Positions 31,005-40,021 of a stretch of DNA of 64,000 nucleotides are shown here, piece by piece. Position numbers and translations under genes: made by a program. How positions within the stretch are numbered: position 1 is the stretch's first letter; every line of letters begins with the position of its first letter. The stretch comes from Streptomyces sp. NBC_01235 (GTDB taxonomy: Bacteria; Actinomycetota; Actinomycetes; Streptomycetales; Streptomycetaceae). Location of the stretch: contig NZ_CP108513.1 of assembly GCF_035989285.1 (NCBI RefSeq), positions 4,092,001-4,156,000 on the forward strand. The letters are read 5' to 3'. A model generated the notes under the pieces. The model ran no database searches. It was not told the DNA's origin and was given only the letters and a program-made list of their open reading frames with translations.

Positions 31005-32396
31005 TCAGGCCTCGGGCTTCTCCTCGGGCTCGCCGGCGCCCTCGACGGCCTCGACCGTCTCCGTGGCGGCCTCAGCCTCTTCCTCGTCGTCCAGGTCGAT
31101 GACCTCGCCGTTGGTGTCCTTCACCGTGGCGGACTCGACGACCGTGGCCAGAGCCTTGCCGCGGGCGACCTCGCCGACCAGGAGCGGAACCTGGCCGCCC
31201 TCGACGACCGCCTGGGCGAACTGGTCGGGCGACATGCCGGAGGAGGCGGCACGGCGCATGAGGTGCTCGGTGAGCTCCTCCTGGTTGACGTTGAGCTTCT
31301 CGCGCTTGACGAGCTCGTCGAGCACGAACTGGGTCTTGATGCCCTTGACCGCGGCCTCACGGGTCTCGGTCTCGAACTCCTCGGCGGTCTTGCCCTGGAT
31401 CTCCAGGTACTTGTCGAGGTCGAGGCCCATCTGGCCGAGCTGGTGGTGCTCCAGGTTGTGCTTGCGGGTGTTGATCTCGTCCTCGAGCAGCTTCTCGGGG
31501 ACGGGCACCTCGACGAGCTCCAGCAGCTTCTCCAGGACGCGCTCCTGGGCCTGCGTGGCCTGGTCGTACTGCTTCATGTTCTCGAGGCGCTTGCGGCTGT
31601 CGGCCTTGAGCTCGTCGAGGGTGTCGAACTCGGAGGCGAGCTGCGCGAACTCGTCGTCCAGCTCGGGGAGCTCACGGGCGGCGACCTGGGTGACCTTGAC
31701 GGTGACCTCGGCCTCCTTGCCGGCCGCCGAGCCGCCCTTGAGCTCGGAGGTGAAGGTGGCCTCGCCACCGGCCTCCAGGCCCTTCACGGCGTCGTCGATG
31801 CCTTCCAGCAGCTCGCCGGAGCCGATGGTGTAGGAGACGCCGCTGGCGACGCCGTCCTCGAGGATCTCGCCGTCGACCTTGGCCTCCAGGTCGACGGTCA
31901 CCACGTCGCCGTCCTCGGCGGCGCGCTCGACCGGGGAGGTCGAGGCGAAGCGCTCGCGGAGCTGCTCGACGGACTTGTCGATGTCCTCGTCCGACACCTC
32001 TACGGCGTCGACCTCGACCTCGATGGAGGAGAAGTCCTCGGGGAGCTCGAGGGCGGGGCGGACGTCGACCTCGGCGGTGAAGTTCAGCGTCTCGCCGTCC
32101 TTCAGCTCCGTGATGTCGACCTCGGGCTGGCCGAGGACGTCGATCTCGGCCTCGTTGACCGCCTCGGTGTAGAACTTCGGAAGCGCGTCGTTGACCGCCT
32201 CCTCCAGAACCGCACCGCGGCCGAACCGCTGGTCGATGACGCGCGCCGGGATCTTGCCCTTCCGGAAGCCCTTCACCGTGACCTGCTGGTTGATCTTCTT
32301 GTACGCCGCGTCGAGGCTGTCCTTGAGCTCCTCGAAGGGCACCTCGATGCTGAGCCGAACCCGAGTCGGGTTCAGGGTCTCCACGGCGCTCTTCAC
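31005..32396 (-). CDS. tig: Trigger factor, ribosome-associated chaperone
   Basis: 463 residues. The ribosome-binding segment [19 protein letters not shown] is at about 41-59 (the GFRKGK signature). An FKBP-like PPIase domain lies at about 160-240 and the helical chaperone arms to the end. The tail is acidic ([12 protein letters not shown]). I chose the GTG at 32394-32396, with AAGGAGA 7 nt upstream; the frame runs on upstream without coding character. It is the most upstream gene of the tig-clpP-clpX block. Confidence 0.96.
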   Translation of the reverse strand: MKSAVETLNPTRVRLSIEVPFEELKDSLDAAYKKINQQVTVKGFRKGKIPARVIDQRFGRGAVLEEAVNDALPKFYTEAVNEAEIDVLGQPEVDITELKDGETLNFTAEVDVRPALELPEDFSSIEVEVDAVEVSDEDIDKSVEQLRERFASTSPVERAAEDGDVVTVDLEAKVDGEILEDGVASGVSYTIGSGELLEGIDDAVKGLEAGGEATFTSELKGGSAAGKEAEVTVKVTQVAARELPELDDEFAQLASEFDTLDELKADSRKRLENMKQYDQATQAQERVLEKLLELVEVPVPEKLLEDEINTRKHNLEHHQLGQMGLDLDKYLEIQGKTAEEFETETREAAVKGIKTQFVLDELVKREKLNVNQEELTEHLMRRAASSGMSPDQFAQAVVEGGQVPLLVGEVARGKALATVVESATVKDTNGEVIDLDDEEEAEAATETVEAVEGAGEPEEKPEA

Positions 32397-32510
32397 GGTT
32401 GGGTCTCCTTGGGGGCTGACTTCTTGGTTTCTGCCGGAGCCAGACTGGCCCGGCGGATTTCGCCGCCCGGAGGACTTCAGTGGATGAGGACATACGGGCG
32501 TGCAGCTTGC

Positions 32511-32539
32511 ATAGTAACGGCAGCGAGGACGCGCCCCAA
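32511..32539 (-). promoter_or_regulatory. Probable tig promoter
   Basis: On the minus strand, TTGGGG (32534-32539) and TACTAT (32511-32516) are separated by exactly 17 bp, about 115 bp upstream of the tig start. A sigma-70/HrdB-like pair. Confidence 0.5.
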
Positions 32540-32672
32540 AGGCGATCAAGCGAGGCGACCGCACAGGTGGCCGGTCACGGCTGGTGATGGCCGTTCGGTG
32601 GCCCCTGCGTGTCCCTCCCGTGCCCCTTCAGTGGCCGGTGAGGGTCGTTCGGTGGCTGATGGTGTCGGTCAG

Positions 32673-32749
32673 TGGTCGGGGTGGCGGGATTTGAACCCAC
32701 GGCCTTCCGCTCCCAAAGCGGACGCGCTACCAAGCTGCGCCACACCCCG
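32673..32749 (-). tRNA. tRNA-Pro (anticodon TGG)
   Basis: 77 nt including an encoded CCA. The acceptor stem is CGGGGTG/CACCCCG; the D-arm is GCGC...GCGC-like; the anticodon loop TTTGGGA sits in a TCCGC/GCGGA stem; the T-arm contains GGTTCAAATCC. Confidence 0.95.
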
Positions 32750-32868
32750 TCTGGTGCGACACGTAGGGTACATGGCCGCAGGCCGTCTGACCGCCGCTTT
32801 TGCCGAGCGCCCGGGCGGGCCGCGGCGGGGCCGGGAAACGGGGTGTGCGACACAGCCTGCCGACCCGC

Positions 32869-32874
32869 TACGAT
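32869..32874 (+). promoter_or_regulatory. -10 element for tRNA-Gly
   Basis: TACGAT, with GCGACA 16 bp upstream (32847-32852), about 40 bp before the tRNA. Confidence 0.4.
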
Positions 32875-32915
32875 GCCTACAGTGCCGCGGTCGGCTGACC
32901 TGCGGCGCGTCCTGT

Positions 32916-32986
32916 GCGGGCGTAGCTCAATGGTAGAGCCCTAGTCTTCCAAACTAGCTACGCGGGTTCGATTCCCGTCGCCCGCT
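32916..32986 (+). tRNA. tRNA-Gly (anticodon TCC)
   Basis: 71 nt. Acceptor GCGGGCG/CGCCCGC, anticodon loop CTTCCAA in a CTAGT/ACTAG stem, T-arm with GGTTCGATTCC. CCA is not encoded. Confidence 0.96.
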
Positions 32987-32997
32987 CTGTACGGCCC

Positions 32998-33033
32998 GGG
33001 CCGGGTCGGAGATGTACTTCTCCGACCCGGCCC
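32998..33033. terminator. Terminator after tRNA-Gly
   Basis: A perfect 15-bp stem with a 6-nt loop (TGTACT) directly follows the tRNA. It also faces the end of the small gene at 33077. Confidence 0.85.
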
Positions 33034-33076
33034 TCGTCGTGTTCGGGCGCACGGCCGGGCGCGACGAGGGCCGGCC

Positions 33077-33271
33077 TCAGAAGCTGATCGAGTTGATCGT
33101 GTCCGCGAGGGAGTCGAGGAAGCGGTTGATCGACGGGGCCATGCCGGTCGAGGCGAGGAAGAAGCCGAACAGGATCGCGACTATCGCCGGACCCGCCTTG
33201 ATCGACCCTCCCCGGATCAGTACCACCAGGATGATCGCCAACAGCAGCACCACTGACAGTGAAATGGCCAC
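33077..33271 (-). CDS. Small two-span membrane protein
   Basis: 64 residues. Two hydrophobic helices (SLSVVLLLAIILVVLI and AIVAILFGFFLAS) are joined by a short basic/Gly loop; the end is polar. It looks like a hairpin membrane protein of the kind often conserved, but unnamed, in Streptomyces. GTG start at 33271, preceded by a weak site. Function unknown. Confidence 0.7.
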   Translation of the reverse strand: MAISLSVVLLLAIILVVLIRGGSIKAGPAIVAILFGFFLASTGMAPSINRFLDSLADTINSISF

Positions 33272-33638
33272 AACTGATCACACACCCTCGGTCGGTCCGC
33301 ACTCCCGAGACCATCGTGCCACCAACCCGGCCTCCCTATGCGGCCCGTGACGCATCATCGCGCGGAGCTTCCGGACCCGGACGCACCGTACGGCAATTCG
33401 AGCGCGTAACCGCACCGGGAATTGGGGCAGTTGGTTTCCATGTCCACACAACGCGTGCGCAGGTAATTCGAATGATGATCCACGGCACGTCAACTACAGG
33501 CGCACAACCGGCGTTATGCACCTTTTAGTCGGGATGAATCGTGACATCAAGGGCAGTTGCGAGGTGTTCGAAGGGCAATAACGAGGAATGACCTGGGGTG
33601 TTTTACGAATACGCACACGCGACGCTAGGGTGCCTCGA
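33272..33638. other. Divergent intergenic region, lower GC
   Basis: 367 bp between the small membrane protein and the acyltransferase. It is clearly less GC-rich than its neighbours, with TTTTAG, AATTCG and similar words. It holds the acyltransferase promoter at its right end; I found no gene or RNA fold in the rest. Confidence 0.5.
33602..33631 (+). promoter_or_regulatory. Probable promoter of a leaderless acyltransferase mRNA
   Basis: TTTACG (33602-33607), 18 bp, then TAGGGT (33626-33631). The predicted start of transcription falls at about 33638, on or beside the ATG at 33639. Confidence 0.45.
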
Positions 33639-34865
33639 ATGTTCCCCGCCGCCCCGTCTCTCGTTCCGAGCCAGAACGATCAGCACAACGAGCACGACCG
33701 ACACGATCAACACAACCTGTCCACGGAAAGATCCGCCGAGCGGCCGTCCGCGCGGCCCGTCGCTCAGCGTGACGCGTTCTTCGACAACGCCAAGTACCTG
33801 GCGATCGTGCTGGTGGCGGTGGGCCACGCCTGGGAGCAGCTCAAGGGCGACAGCCGGGTGCTCACGGCGGCGTACGTGCTGGTGTACACGTTCCACATGC
33901 CGGCCTTCATCCTCATCTCCGGCTTCTTCTCCCGCAGTTTCGACGGGAGCCCCGGAAAGCTGAAGCGGCTGGTCACGGGCATCGTCGTGCCGTACATCGT
34001 CTTCGAGACCGCTTACCCGCTGCTGAAGACGTACGTCGACGGCTCCCCCCAGGACATCAGCCTGCTCGACCCCTACTACCTGACCTGGTTCCTGTGCGCG
34101 CTGTTCATCTGGCGGCTGACCACGCCCCTCTGGAAGCTGGTCCGGCATCCGCTGCCGCTCGCGCTGGGCATCGCCATGCTGGCGTCCGCCACCCCGAACA
34201 TCGGTGACGACCTGGACCTCCAGCGTGTCCTTCAGTTCCTGCCGTTCTTCGTGCTGGGGCTGAACCTGAAGCCGGAGCACTTCCGGCTGGTGCGCCGGCG
34301 CTCGGTCCGGATCGCAGCGGTGCCGGTGTTCGCCTTCGCGCTGGCCTTCTCCTGGTGGGCGGTGCCTCGCATGAACAGCGGATGGCTCTACCACCGCAAC
34401 TCCGCACAGGAGTTGGGCGTGCCGTGGTGGGTCGGTCCCGTCATGCAGCTCGCCCTGTTCGGCTGCTCCCTGCTGCTGACCGCCTGCTTCCTCTCCTGGG
34501 TGCCGGGTCGCACGATGTGGTTCACGGCGCTCGGCGCGGGCACGCTCTACGGCTATCTGGTGCACGGTCTGCTGCTCAAGACCGCCGACTACCGCGACTG
34601 GTTCGATCACCCCGGCCTGCACCGCCCGCTCGGGGAGATCGCCATCACGGTCGTCGTGGCCGTCACCGTCACTCTGTTGTGCACCAGGCCCGTTCGGCAG
34701 GTGCTGCGGTTCGTGGTGGAACCGAAGATGGAGTGGGCCTTCAAGCGGGACGCCGCCGAACTCGCCCGAGAGCGTGAGAAGGGCGAGAAGGGCGAGCAGC
34801 GGCAGCAGCCCGACATGCGGGACCAGCGGGGACAGCAGGGGCAGCCGGCGGACGTCGCGGGCTAG
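33639..34865 (+). CDS. Acyltransferase family 3 membrane protein
   Basis: 408 residues from the ATG at 33639 (the frame is open 17 codons earlier, but that ATG abuts its GAGGA site). A 45-residue polar N-terminus rich in His/Asn/Gln leads to the acyltransferase-3 core. RDAFFDNAKYLAIVLVAVGHA contains the conserved catalytic-type His, and about ten membrane spans follow. TFHMPAFILISGFF is another family signature. The C-terminus is charged and Gln-rich. Members move acyl groups onto sugars or cell-surface polymers. The substrate is unknown. The 3' end overlaps the convergent HD gene by 4 bp. Confidence 0.85.
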   Translation: MFPAAPSLVPSQNDQHNEHDRHDQHNLSTERSAERPSARPVAQRDAFFDNAKYLAIVLVAVGHAWEQLKGDSRVLTAAYVLVYTFHMPAFILISGFFSRSFDGSPGKLKRLVTGIVVPYIVFETAYPLLKTYVDGSPQDISLLDPYYLTWFLCALFIWRLTTPLWKLVRHPLPLALGIAMLASATPNIGDDLDLQRVLQFLPFFVLGLNLKPEHFRLVRRRSVRIAAVPVFAFALAFSWWAVPRMNSGWLYHRNSAQELGVPWWVGPVMQLALFGCSLLLTACFLSWVPGRTMWFTALGAGTLYGYLVHGLLLKTADYRDWFDHPGLHRPLGEIAITVVVAVTVTLLCTRPVRQVLRFVVEPKMEWAFKRDAAELAREREKGEKGEQRQQPDMRDQRGQQGQPADVAG

Positions 34866-35320
34866 GCGCTCTCGTCCCGATCGGCGGTGAGGCCGAGGAG
34901 TGCGCGCATGCGGGCGTACTTCTCGGTGAGTCGGGTCCGGGTCGGCGCGTCCAGGGCCGCGAGCCGTGCCGGGTCCGCGTTGTGCGCCAGGTCCGCCTCC
35001 TTCACCAGCAGCGCGCCCGGCGTGGCCAGGATGCGCCCTGCGTACGCCTCCGGCGGCTCCCCGGCCCGCTTGGTGACGGCCAGGACGACGGCCTTGGTGC
35101 GGTCGCTCAGCGCTGCGCCGTCCAGCCAGGCCTCGGACAGGGCGTCGTCCTCGACGGCGTCGTGCAGCCAGGCGGCCGCGATCTGGTCGGCGTCGCCGCC
35201 CCGCGCGCGTACGCCCTCCGCGACCGCCTGAAGGTGCTCGGCGTAGGGCCGGCCGGCCTTGTCGGTCTGTCCCTCGTGGGCGGCGCGGGCAAGGGCCTCG
35301 ACCTCGGGCAGGGTGAGCAT
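34862..35320 (-). CDS. HD-domain protein, small alarmone-hydrolase-like
   Basis: 152 residues, a single HD domain. HEGQTDKAGRPYAEHL near residues 15-30 recalls the opening of RelA/SpoT and MESH1 hydrolases. H53-D54 with E57-D58 follow (WLHDAVED), then KEADLAHN with D110 and N114. Thus all metal and catalytic positions expected of a (p)ppGpp hydrolase can be lined up by eye. No synthetase domain is present. Activity is inferred from motifs only; other HD phosphohydrolases share most of them. Confidence 0.75.
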   Translation of the reverse strand: MLTLPEVEALARAAHEGQTDKAGRPYAEHLQAVAEGVRARGGDADQIAAAWLHDAVEDDALSEAWLDGAALSDRTKAVVLAVTKRAGEPPEAYAGRILATPGALLVKEADLAHNADPARLAALDAPTRTRLTEKYARMRALLGLTADRDESA

Positions 35321-35334
35321 GGGCGTCCCCTTAC

Positions 35335-35376
35335 GTCTCAGGAGAGTTGCGTCTCAGGAGAGTTGAGTCTCAGGAC
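35335..35376. repeat. 16-bp tandem repeat
   Basis: GTCTCAGGAGAGTTG(C/A) occurs at 35335-35350 and 35351-35366, with a partial third copy running into the stop region of the phosphatase gene. Confidence 0.9.
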
Positions 35377-36554
35377 AGCGGGGTCATCTGGGACGTCGGG
35401 CCCTCGCGGCAGACCAGCAGCAGGGCGCGGTCGTCGTTGACGTCCTTCGCCACCGCCTCGATCAGGTGCCAGGCGGCGCCCTGGAAGCCGCCGGCCACAT
35501 AGCGGTCGGCCTCGCCGGTGAGGCGGTCGATGCCCTCGACGATGTCCCGGTCGGAGGTCTCCACCAGGCCGTCGGTGAAGAGCATCAGCACGTCGCCCGG
35601 GCGCAGCGAGCCCTTCACCGGGTCGAACTGCGCGCCGTCGTACACCCCGAGGAGGGGGCCCTCGGCGGCCTTCTCCTCCCAGCGGCCGCTGCCCGCGCTG
35701 AGCTGGAGGCCCGGCGGGTGACCGGCGGAGTAGAGCTCGTAGTCACCGGAGTCGAGGTCGAGGACCAGGTGGATGGAGGTCGCGAAACCCTCGTCCCAGT
35801 CCTGGCGGAGCAGATAGCCGTTGGCGGCCGGGAGGAACGCGTGCGGGGGCAGGGAGCCCAGCAGGCCGCCGAAGGCGCCGGACAGCAGGAGCGCGCGGGA
35901 ACCGGCGTCCATGCCCTTGCCGGAGACGTCCGTGAGGACGACCTCCATGGTGCGGCCGCCGTTCGTGCGGGCCGCGACGACGAAGTCGCCGGAGAACGAC
36001 TGGCCCCCCGCCGGCCGGAGCGCCATCTCGCGGTGCCAGCCGTGCGGCAGGTTCGGCAGCTTGCTCTGCACGCGGATGCGTTCGCGCAGGTCGAAGAGCA
36101 TGGTGCCGCCGCGCCGCCAGGGCACGCCGACCCGGCTGCGGAACTGGGCGATGAGCAGGCCGAAGAAACCGCATGCTGCGACGACCAGCACCACGCCCGG
36201 GGTCACGCGTGAGGGACCCTCGGTGTACGGGCCGAGCTGCACGGACTCCACGATGAGGGCCGTGGCGGCCGCCGCGTACAGGCCGAGCAGGCTCGACGGG
36301 CGCAGCAACAGGCCGCCGGCGACGATCGGCAGCACCAGGGCGGCCGGTGAGCACCACACCGAGTTTGCGAGCGTGGTGACGGCGATGAGCGGGACGGTGA
36401 GCAGCAGGAAGGCCAGCGCGATCCAGTCGGAGCCGTCGCCGCGGAAGTAGTCCACGGCGCTTCTGCGCACGCCGGTGCGCACCCGGTGCATCCAGTGCTT
36501 CAACCGGGCTGCCAACGTCTCGGCTTCCGCGCGCCGCTGTCGTCCTGCTGCCAT
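35370..36554 (-). CDS. Membrane-bound PP2C/SpoIIE-family Ser/Thr phosphatase
   Basis: 394 residues. After a basic N-terminus come about four membrane spans (45-135). The SpoIIE/PP2C domain fills the rest: FSGDFVVAARTNGG, VVLTDVSGKGMDAG (metal Asp), and LFTDGLVETSDRDIVEG (metal Asp). Such phosphatases usually act on anti-anti-sigma factors in partner-switching pathways. There is no anti-sigma or STAS gene beside it, so its target is unknown. ATG at 36552-36554; transcribed away from the Eis gene. Confidence 0.9.
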   Translation of the reverse strand: MAAGRQRRAEAETLAARLKHWMHRVRTGVRRSAVDYFRGDGSDWIALAFLLLTVPLIAVTTLANSVWCSPAALVLPIVAGGLLLRPSSLLGLYAAAATALIVESVQLGPYTEGPSRVTPGVVLVVAACGFFGLLIAQFRSRVGVPWRRGGTMLFDLRERIRVQSKLPNLPHGWHREMALRPAGGQSFSGDFVVAARTNGGRTMEVVLTDVSGKGMDAGSRALLLSGAFGGLLGSLPPHAFLPAANGYLLRQDWDEGFATSIHLVLDLDSGDYELYSAGHPPGLQLSAGSGRWEEKAAEGPLLGVYDGAQFDPVKGSLRPGDVLMLFTDGLVETSDRDIVEGIDRLTGEADRYVAGGFQGAAWHLIEAVAKDVNDDRALLLVCREGPTSQMTPLS

Positions 36555-36718
36555 TAGTTCGGGACCCTATCCATCCAACCCGCCGCTTGGCACGGGAGGT
36601 CCCACTTGTCCCCCCCTCCGAGGCTCAACTTCACAGTGAACTTCACGGAAAGCGCTCGCGCCGCAAGGAGGGAGAAATTCCCTGGCTCGTCCCACATCGG
36701 ACTGCTAGGCATGGGCCC

Positions 36719-37981
36719 ATGACGACTGAGGCGAGGGGCGGCGAGACCCGGGCGGCAGACGGCCCGCGGGTGCTGCGGCGGGACGAATGGGACCAGTGGT
36801 ACGACACCCTGCTGCGCGCCTTCGGCGGGGTCGGGGAGTCGGCCGAGGAGCGGGAGCTGTTCAGGGCGCTCACCCCGTACGAGCGCTCCCTCGGTGTGTG
36901 GGAGGGCTCCGCGTGCGTGGCGACGGCGGGCGCCCACGATTTCCGGCTGACCGTTCCGGGCGGGGCCTCGGTGCCGGCGGCGGGCGTGACGATGGTCGGC
37001 GTGAGCGCGACGCACCGGCGGCGCGGGGTGCTGACGTCGATGATGCGACGGCAGTTGGACGACGTGCGGGCGTGGGGCGAGGCGGTGGCGGTCCTCACGG
37101 CCTCGGAGCCCGCGATCTACGGGCGGTTCGGGTATGCGGCGGCGAGTTTCGGGCTGCACGCCGAGATCGACACCAGTCGGGTACGGCTGTCCGTGCCGGA
37201 CGGTACGGACGACGTACGGCTGCGGTACGTCGACCCGGGCGCGGAGCTCGACGCGTGCGAGGCGGTGTACGCGCGGACCGTGCCGCGGCGGCCCGGGATG
37301 CTCGCGCGGCGGCCCGGCTGGGAGCGGCTGGGGCTGCTCGACCCCGAGAGGGGGCGCGGCGGGGCGTCGCCGTTGCAGTGCGTGCTCGCCGGGCGGGACG
37401 GCGAGGTCACCGGCTACGCCCGATTCCGGGTGCGGCCCGAGTGGACGGACAGCGGGCACAACGGGCGGGTGCTGCTCGAGGACCTGGCGGGGCTCGATCC
37501 CGTGTCGGAGGCGGCGCTGTGGCGGTTCCTGTTCGGGATCGACCTCACGACCTCGCTGAAGGTGCGGGGGCGGCCGGTGGACGAGGCGTGGCAGCATCTC
37601 GTCTCCGACATCCGGCGGTGCGAGTTGCGGGTGCGGGACTCGTTGTACGTGCGGCTGGTGGAGGTGGGCGCGGCGCTGGAGGCTCGGACGTACCAGGCGC
37701 CGGTCGATGTGGTGTTGGAGGTCGAGGACGTCTTCTGCCCCTGGAACACGGGGCGTTGGCGGCTGTCGGGGGACGCCAAGGGGGCGGTGTGCGGGCGTAC
37801 GTCCGACGCCGCCGATCTCGCCCTGTCGGTACGGGAGTTGGGGGCGGCGTATCTCGGCGGGGTGAGTCTGGGGGCGCTCGGTGCGGCCGGGCGGGTGCGG
37901 GAGCTCAGGCGCGGGGCGCTGGCCGAGGCTGCGGTGGGGTTCGGTGCGGGGGCGGCGCCCTGGCTGCCGCACGGGTTCTAG
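36719..37981 (+). CDS. GNAT-family N-acetyltransferase, Eis-like
   Basis: 420 residues, matching the Eis family (about 400-420). The N-terminal GNAT part has VTMVGVSATHRRRGVLTSMM near residues 90-110, the acetyl-CoA pyrophosphate-binding loop (RRRG). A second, degenerate GNAT fold and an SCP2-like C-terminal domain follow. The protein ends PHGF; in Eis the free C-terminal carboxylate of a Phe acts in catalysis. Such enzymes acetylate amines, including aminoglycosides in mycobacteria. The start ATG at 36719-36721 lies 51 bp after a GAGGGAG run. Further in-frame sequence upstream lacks coding character. Confidence 0.88.
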   Translation: MTTEARGGETRAADGPRVLRRDEWDQWYDTLLRAFGGVGESAEERELFRALTPYERSLGVWEGSACVATAGAHDFRLTVPGGASVPAAGVTMVGVSATHRRRGVLTSMMRRQLDDVRAWGEAVAVLTASEPAIYGRFGYAAASFGLHAEIDTSRVRLSVPDGTDDVRLRYVDPGAELDACEAVYARTVPRRPGMLARRPGWERLGLLDPERGRGGASPLQCVLAGRDGEVTGYARFRVRPEWTDSGHNGRVLLEDLAGLDPVSEAALWRFLFGIDLTTSLKVRGRPVDEAWQHLVSDIRRCELRVRDSLYVRLVEVGAALEARTYQAPVDVVLEVEDVFCPWNTGRWRLSGDAKGAVCGRTSDAADLALSVRELGAAYLGGVSLGALGAAGRVRELRRGALAEAAVGFGAGAAPWLPHGF

Positions 37982-38034
37982 CGCCGTGACAGGCAGCGTT
38001 TGCCCGTGAAGGAGCGGCGTCCGGTGCGTGCTGT

Positions 38035-38165
38035 GGGGGTCCCCCCGGCCGAAGGCTGGGGGAGTGTCGGCCGAAGGCCCTCGTACTGGACGCACTTGGG
38101 TCTTCGGCCGGTGCGGCGAGCGGGGGCACCTCCCACACCTTGAGGCAGTGGGGGGCGTGCCGGGC
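38035..38165. repeat. Streptomyces-type dispersed palindromic intergenic element
   Basis: GGGGGTCCCCCCGGCCGAAGG followed by CTGGGGGAG, and later GGGGGCACCTCCCACACC. These words form hairpins and recur between genes in many Streptomyces genomes. They fill the 248-bp gap after the Eis gene. Confidence 0.6.
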
Positions 38166-38229
38166 GTCGCGGCGGGACGAACGTCGCCTGCCACGGCACC
38201 AGCGGGTTGACGCCGAGGGTTGACGAGCG

Positions 38230-39036
38230 TCAGTTCTGCTGGCAGCTCGGGCACCAGAAGAGGTTGCGGGCGGCCAGGTCGGCGGTGCGGACGGTGTCGC
38301 CGCAGAGGTGGCAGGGCTGGTGGGTGCGTCGGTAGACGTACACCTCGCCGCCGTGGTCGTCGACGCGGGGCGGGCGGCCCATCGCCTCCGGGGTGTGCTC
38401 CGGGCGGACCGTGTCGATGCGGTTGTTGCGGACGCCCTCGCGCATGAGGGCGACGAGGTCGGTCCAGATCGCGTCCCACTCGGCGGGGGTGATGGTCCTG
38501 CCCGTGCGGTACGGGTCGATGCGGTGCCGGAAGAGGACTTCGGCGCGGTAGACGTTGCCGACGCCGGCGATGACCTTCTGGTCCATGAGGAGGGCGGCGA
38601 TCGTCGTACGGCTGCGGGATATGCGGGCGTACGCGGCGTCGGGGTCGGCGTCGGCGCGGAGGGGGTCGGGGCCGAGGCGGGCGTGTACGGCCTGCTTCTC
38701 GGCGTCCGTGATCAGGGCGCAGGTCGTGGGGCCCCGGAGATCCACGTACGACGTGCCGGCGGCGAGGCGTAGCCGGACGGTGTCCGTGGGCGGCGGGGCC
38801 GGGGCCGGGCCGAACGTGACCTTGCCGAAGAGGCCGAGGTGGATGTGGATCCACACGTCGCCGGTGAAGCCGAGGAAGAGGTGTTTGCCGTGGGCCTCGG
38901 TGTGGGTGAGGGCGGCGTCTTCGAGCAGGGCGGCGGCGTCCGTGAACTTGCCCTGGGGGCTGGTCACCTGTGTCGGCCGCCCGGTGAAGCGGGCGTAGTC
39001 CTGCGCCAGTCGGTGAATCGTGTGGCCTTCCGGCAC
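38230..39036 (-). CDS. Fpg/Nei family DNA glycosylase
   Basis: 268 residues. The mature N-terminus PEGHTIHRL gives the catalytic Pro-2 and Glu-3. The conserved Lys is in AHGKHLFLGF, and VIAGVGNVYRAEVLF is the helix-two-turn-helix. A C-terminal zinc finger has Cys in CHLCGD and CPSCQ. It removes oxidised bases and nicks the strand. PEGHT rather than PELPE points to the endonuclease VIII (Nei) branch. The GTG at 39034-39036 has GGGAGG 5 nt before it; that start is required for the catalytic Pro. Confidence 0.93.
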   Translation of the reverse strand: MPEGHTIHRLAQDYARFTGRPTQVTSPQGKFTDAAALLEDAALTHTEAHGKHLFLGFTGDVWIHIHLGLFGKVTFGPAPAPPPTDTVRLRLAAGTSYVDLRGPTTCALITDAEKQAVHARLGPDPLRADADPDAAYARISRSRTTIAALLMDQKVIAGVGNVYRAEVLFRHRIDPYRTGRTITPAEWDAIWTDLVALMREGVRNNRIDTVRPEHTPEAMGRPPRVDDHGGEVYVYRRTHQPCHLCGDTVRTADLAARNLFWCPSCQQN

Positions 39037-39089
39037 CGGTGCCTCCCTGCCCTTTCCTTTCCCACCCACCCGGCTCGCTCGGCTGAGAG

Positions 39090-39260
39090 GTCGCCCTCAC
39101 CCGGGGCTCCACCCCGGCCCCGGTCCGCCTGCCCGCCCGACTCGCTCGGGCAGGAGTGAACCGGGTCCGGGGCTCCGTCCCGGACCCAGCGGGGCTCCGC
39201 CGCCCGCTGTACCCCCGGCGGGGCTTCGCCCCTGCGCCCCTGACGGGCGTCCTCGCCATG
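39090..39260. repeat. GC-rich hairpin cluster, intergenic
   Basis: Several small inverted repeats lie in a row: GGGTCCGGGGCTCCGTCCCGGACCC-type arms, AGCGGGGCTCCGCCGCCCGCT-type arms and GGCGGGGCTTCGCCCC. They are of the dispersed kind seen between Streptomyces genes. No ORF is supported here. Confidence 0.55.
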
Positions 39261-39308
39261 TCCTGCCATGTCCCGCCGTGCCTCGGCGACGCCGTCGGCA
39301 CGTGTGGG

Positions 39309-39794
39309 TCAGGGCTGGGGGTGGTGGGGCGGGATGGGCGGGAGGTCGCCCGTGGTCTCGTAGGACGCCAGCATGTCGATGCGGCGGATGTGGCGCTCGT
39401 CCTGGGAGAACGGGGTGGCCAGGAAGGTCTCGACGAACTTCGTCGCCTCGTCCTGGGTGTGCATGCGGGCGCCGACCGCGACGACGTTGGCGTTGTTGTG
39501 CTGGCGGCCGAGGGACGCGGTCTCCTCGCTCCAGGCGAGGGCGGCACGGACGCCCTTCACCTTGTTGGCCGCGATCTGCTCACCGTTGCCGGAGCCGCCG
39601 ATCACGATGCCGAGGGAGTCGGGGTCCGCGGCCGTCTTCTCCGCGGCGCGGAGGCAGAAGGGCGGGTAGTCGTCCTGGGCGTCGTAGATGTGGGGGCCGC
39701 AGTCGACCGGGTCGTGACCCGCCGCCTTCAGCCATTCGACGAGGTGGTTCTTGAGTTCGAAGCCGGCATGGTCCGAGCCGAGATACACGCGCAT
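39309..39794 (-). CDS. RpiB/LacA/LacB family sugar-phosphate isomerase
   Basis: 161 residues. MRVYLGSDHAGFELK opens the protein (SDHAG is the family mark), and IVIGGSGNGEQIAANK near residues 63-78 is the active-site loop. The loop has Glu where the E. coli enzyme has Cys, as in the mycobacterial ribose-5-phosphate isomerase B. It interconverts ribose-5-phosphate and ribulose-5-phosphate. Start: ATG 39792-39794. The frame extends upstream but the protein begins at this family-typical Met. Confidence 0.9.
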   Translation of the reverse strand: MRVYLGSDHAGFELKNHLVEWLKAAGHDPVDCGPHIYDAQDDYPPFCLRAAEKTAADPDSLGIVIGGSGNGEQIAANKVKGVRAALAWSEETASLGRQHNNANVVAVGARMHTQDEATKFVETFLATPFSQDERHIRRIDMLASYETTGDLPPIPPHHPQP

Positions 39795-40021
39795 GGGATG
39801 AGTGTGACACGGGTGTTGCGGGGTAGCAGCGCCGGGTGCCGCGTCCAAAAACCGTGAGCGTTCCCACAGAAGCTCAGGAAAACCTCAAGTAACGATCTGG
39901 AATCAAAGGTTCCTGAATTCATTCACCTCGGATTCACTGGACCGGCTCGTACGCCACCCACACGCACGATTCAGCTGATTCCCCTGATTCCCCTCACGCG
40001 GCGCAAAGGAAGACCGTCCCC

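Noticed and set aside
33557..33586. Promoter TTGCGA ... CAATAA upstream of the acyltransferase
   Set aside because: The spacing is only 13 bp; the TTTACG/TAGGGT pair is better.
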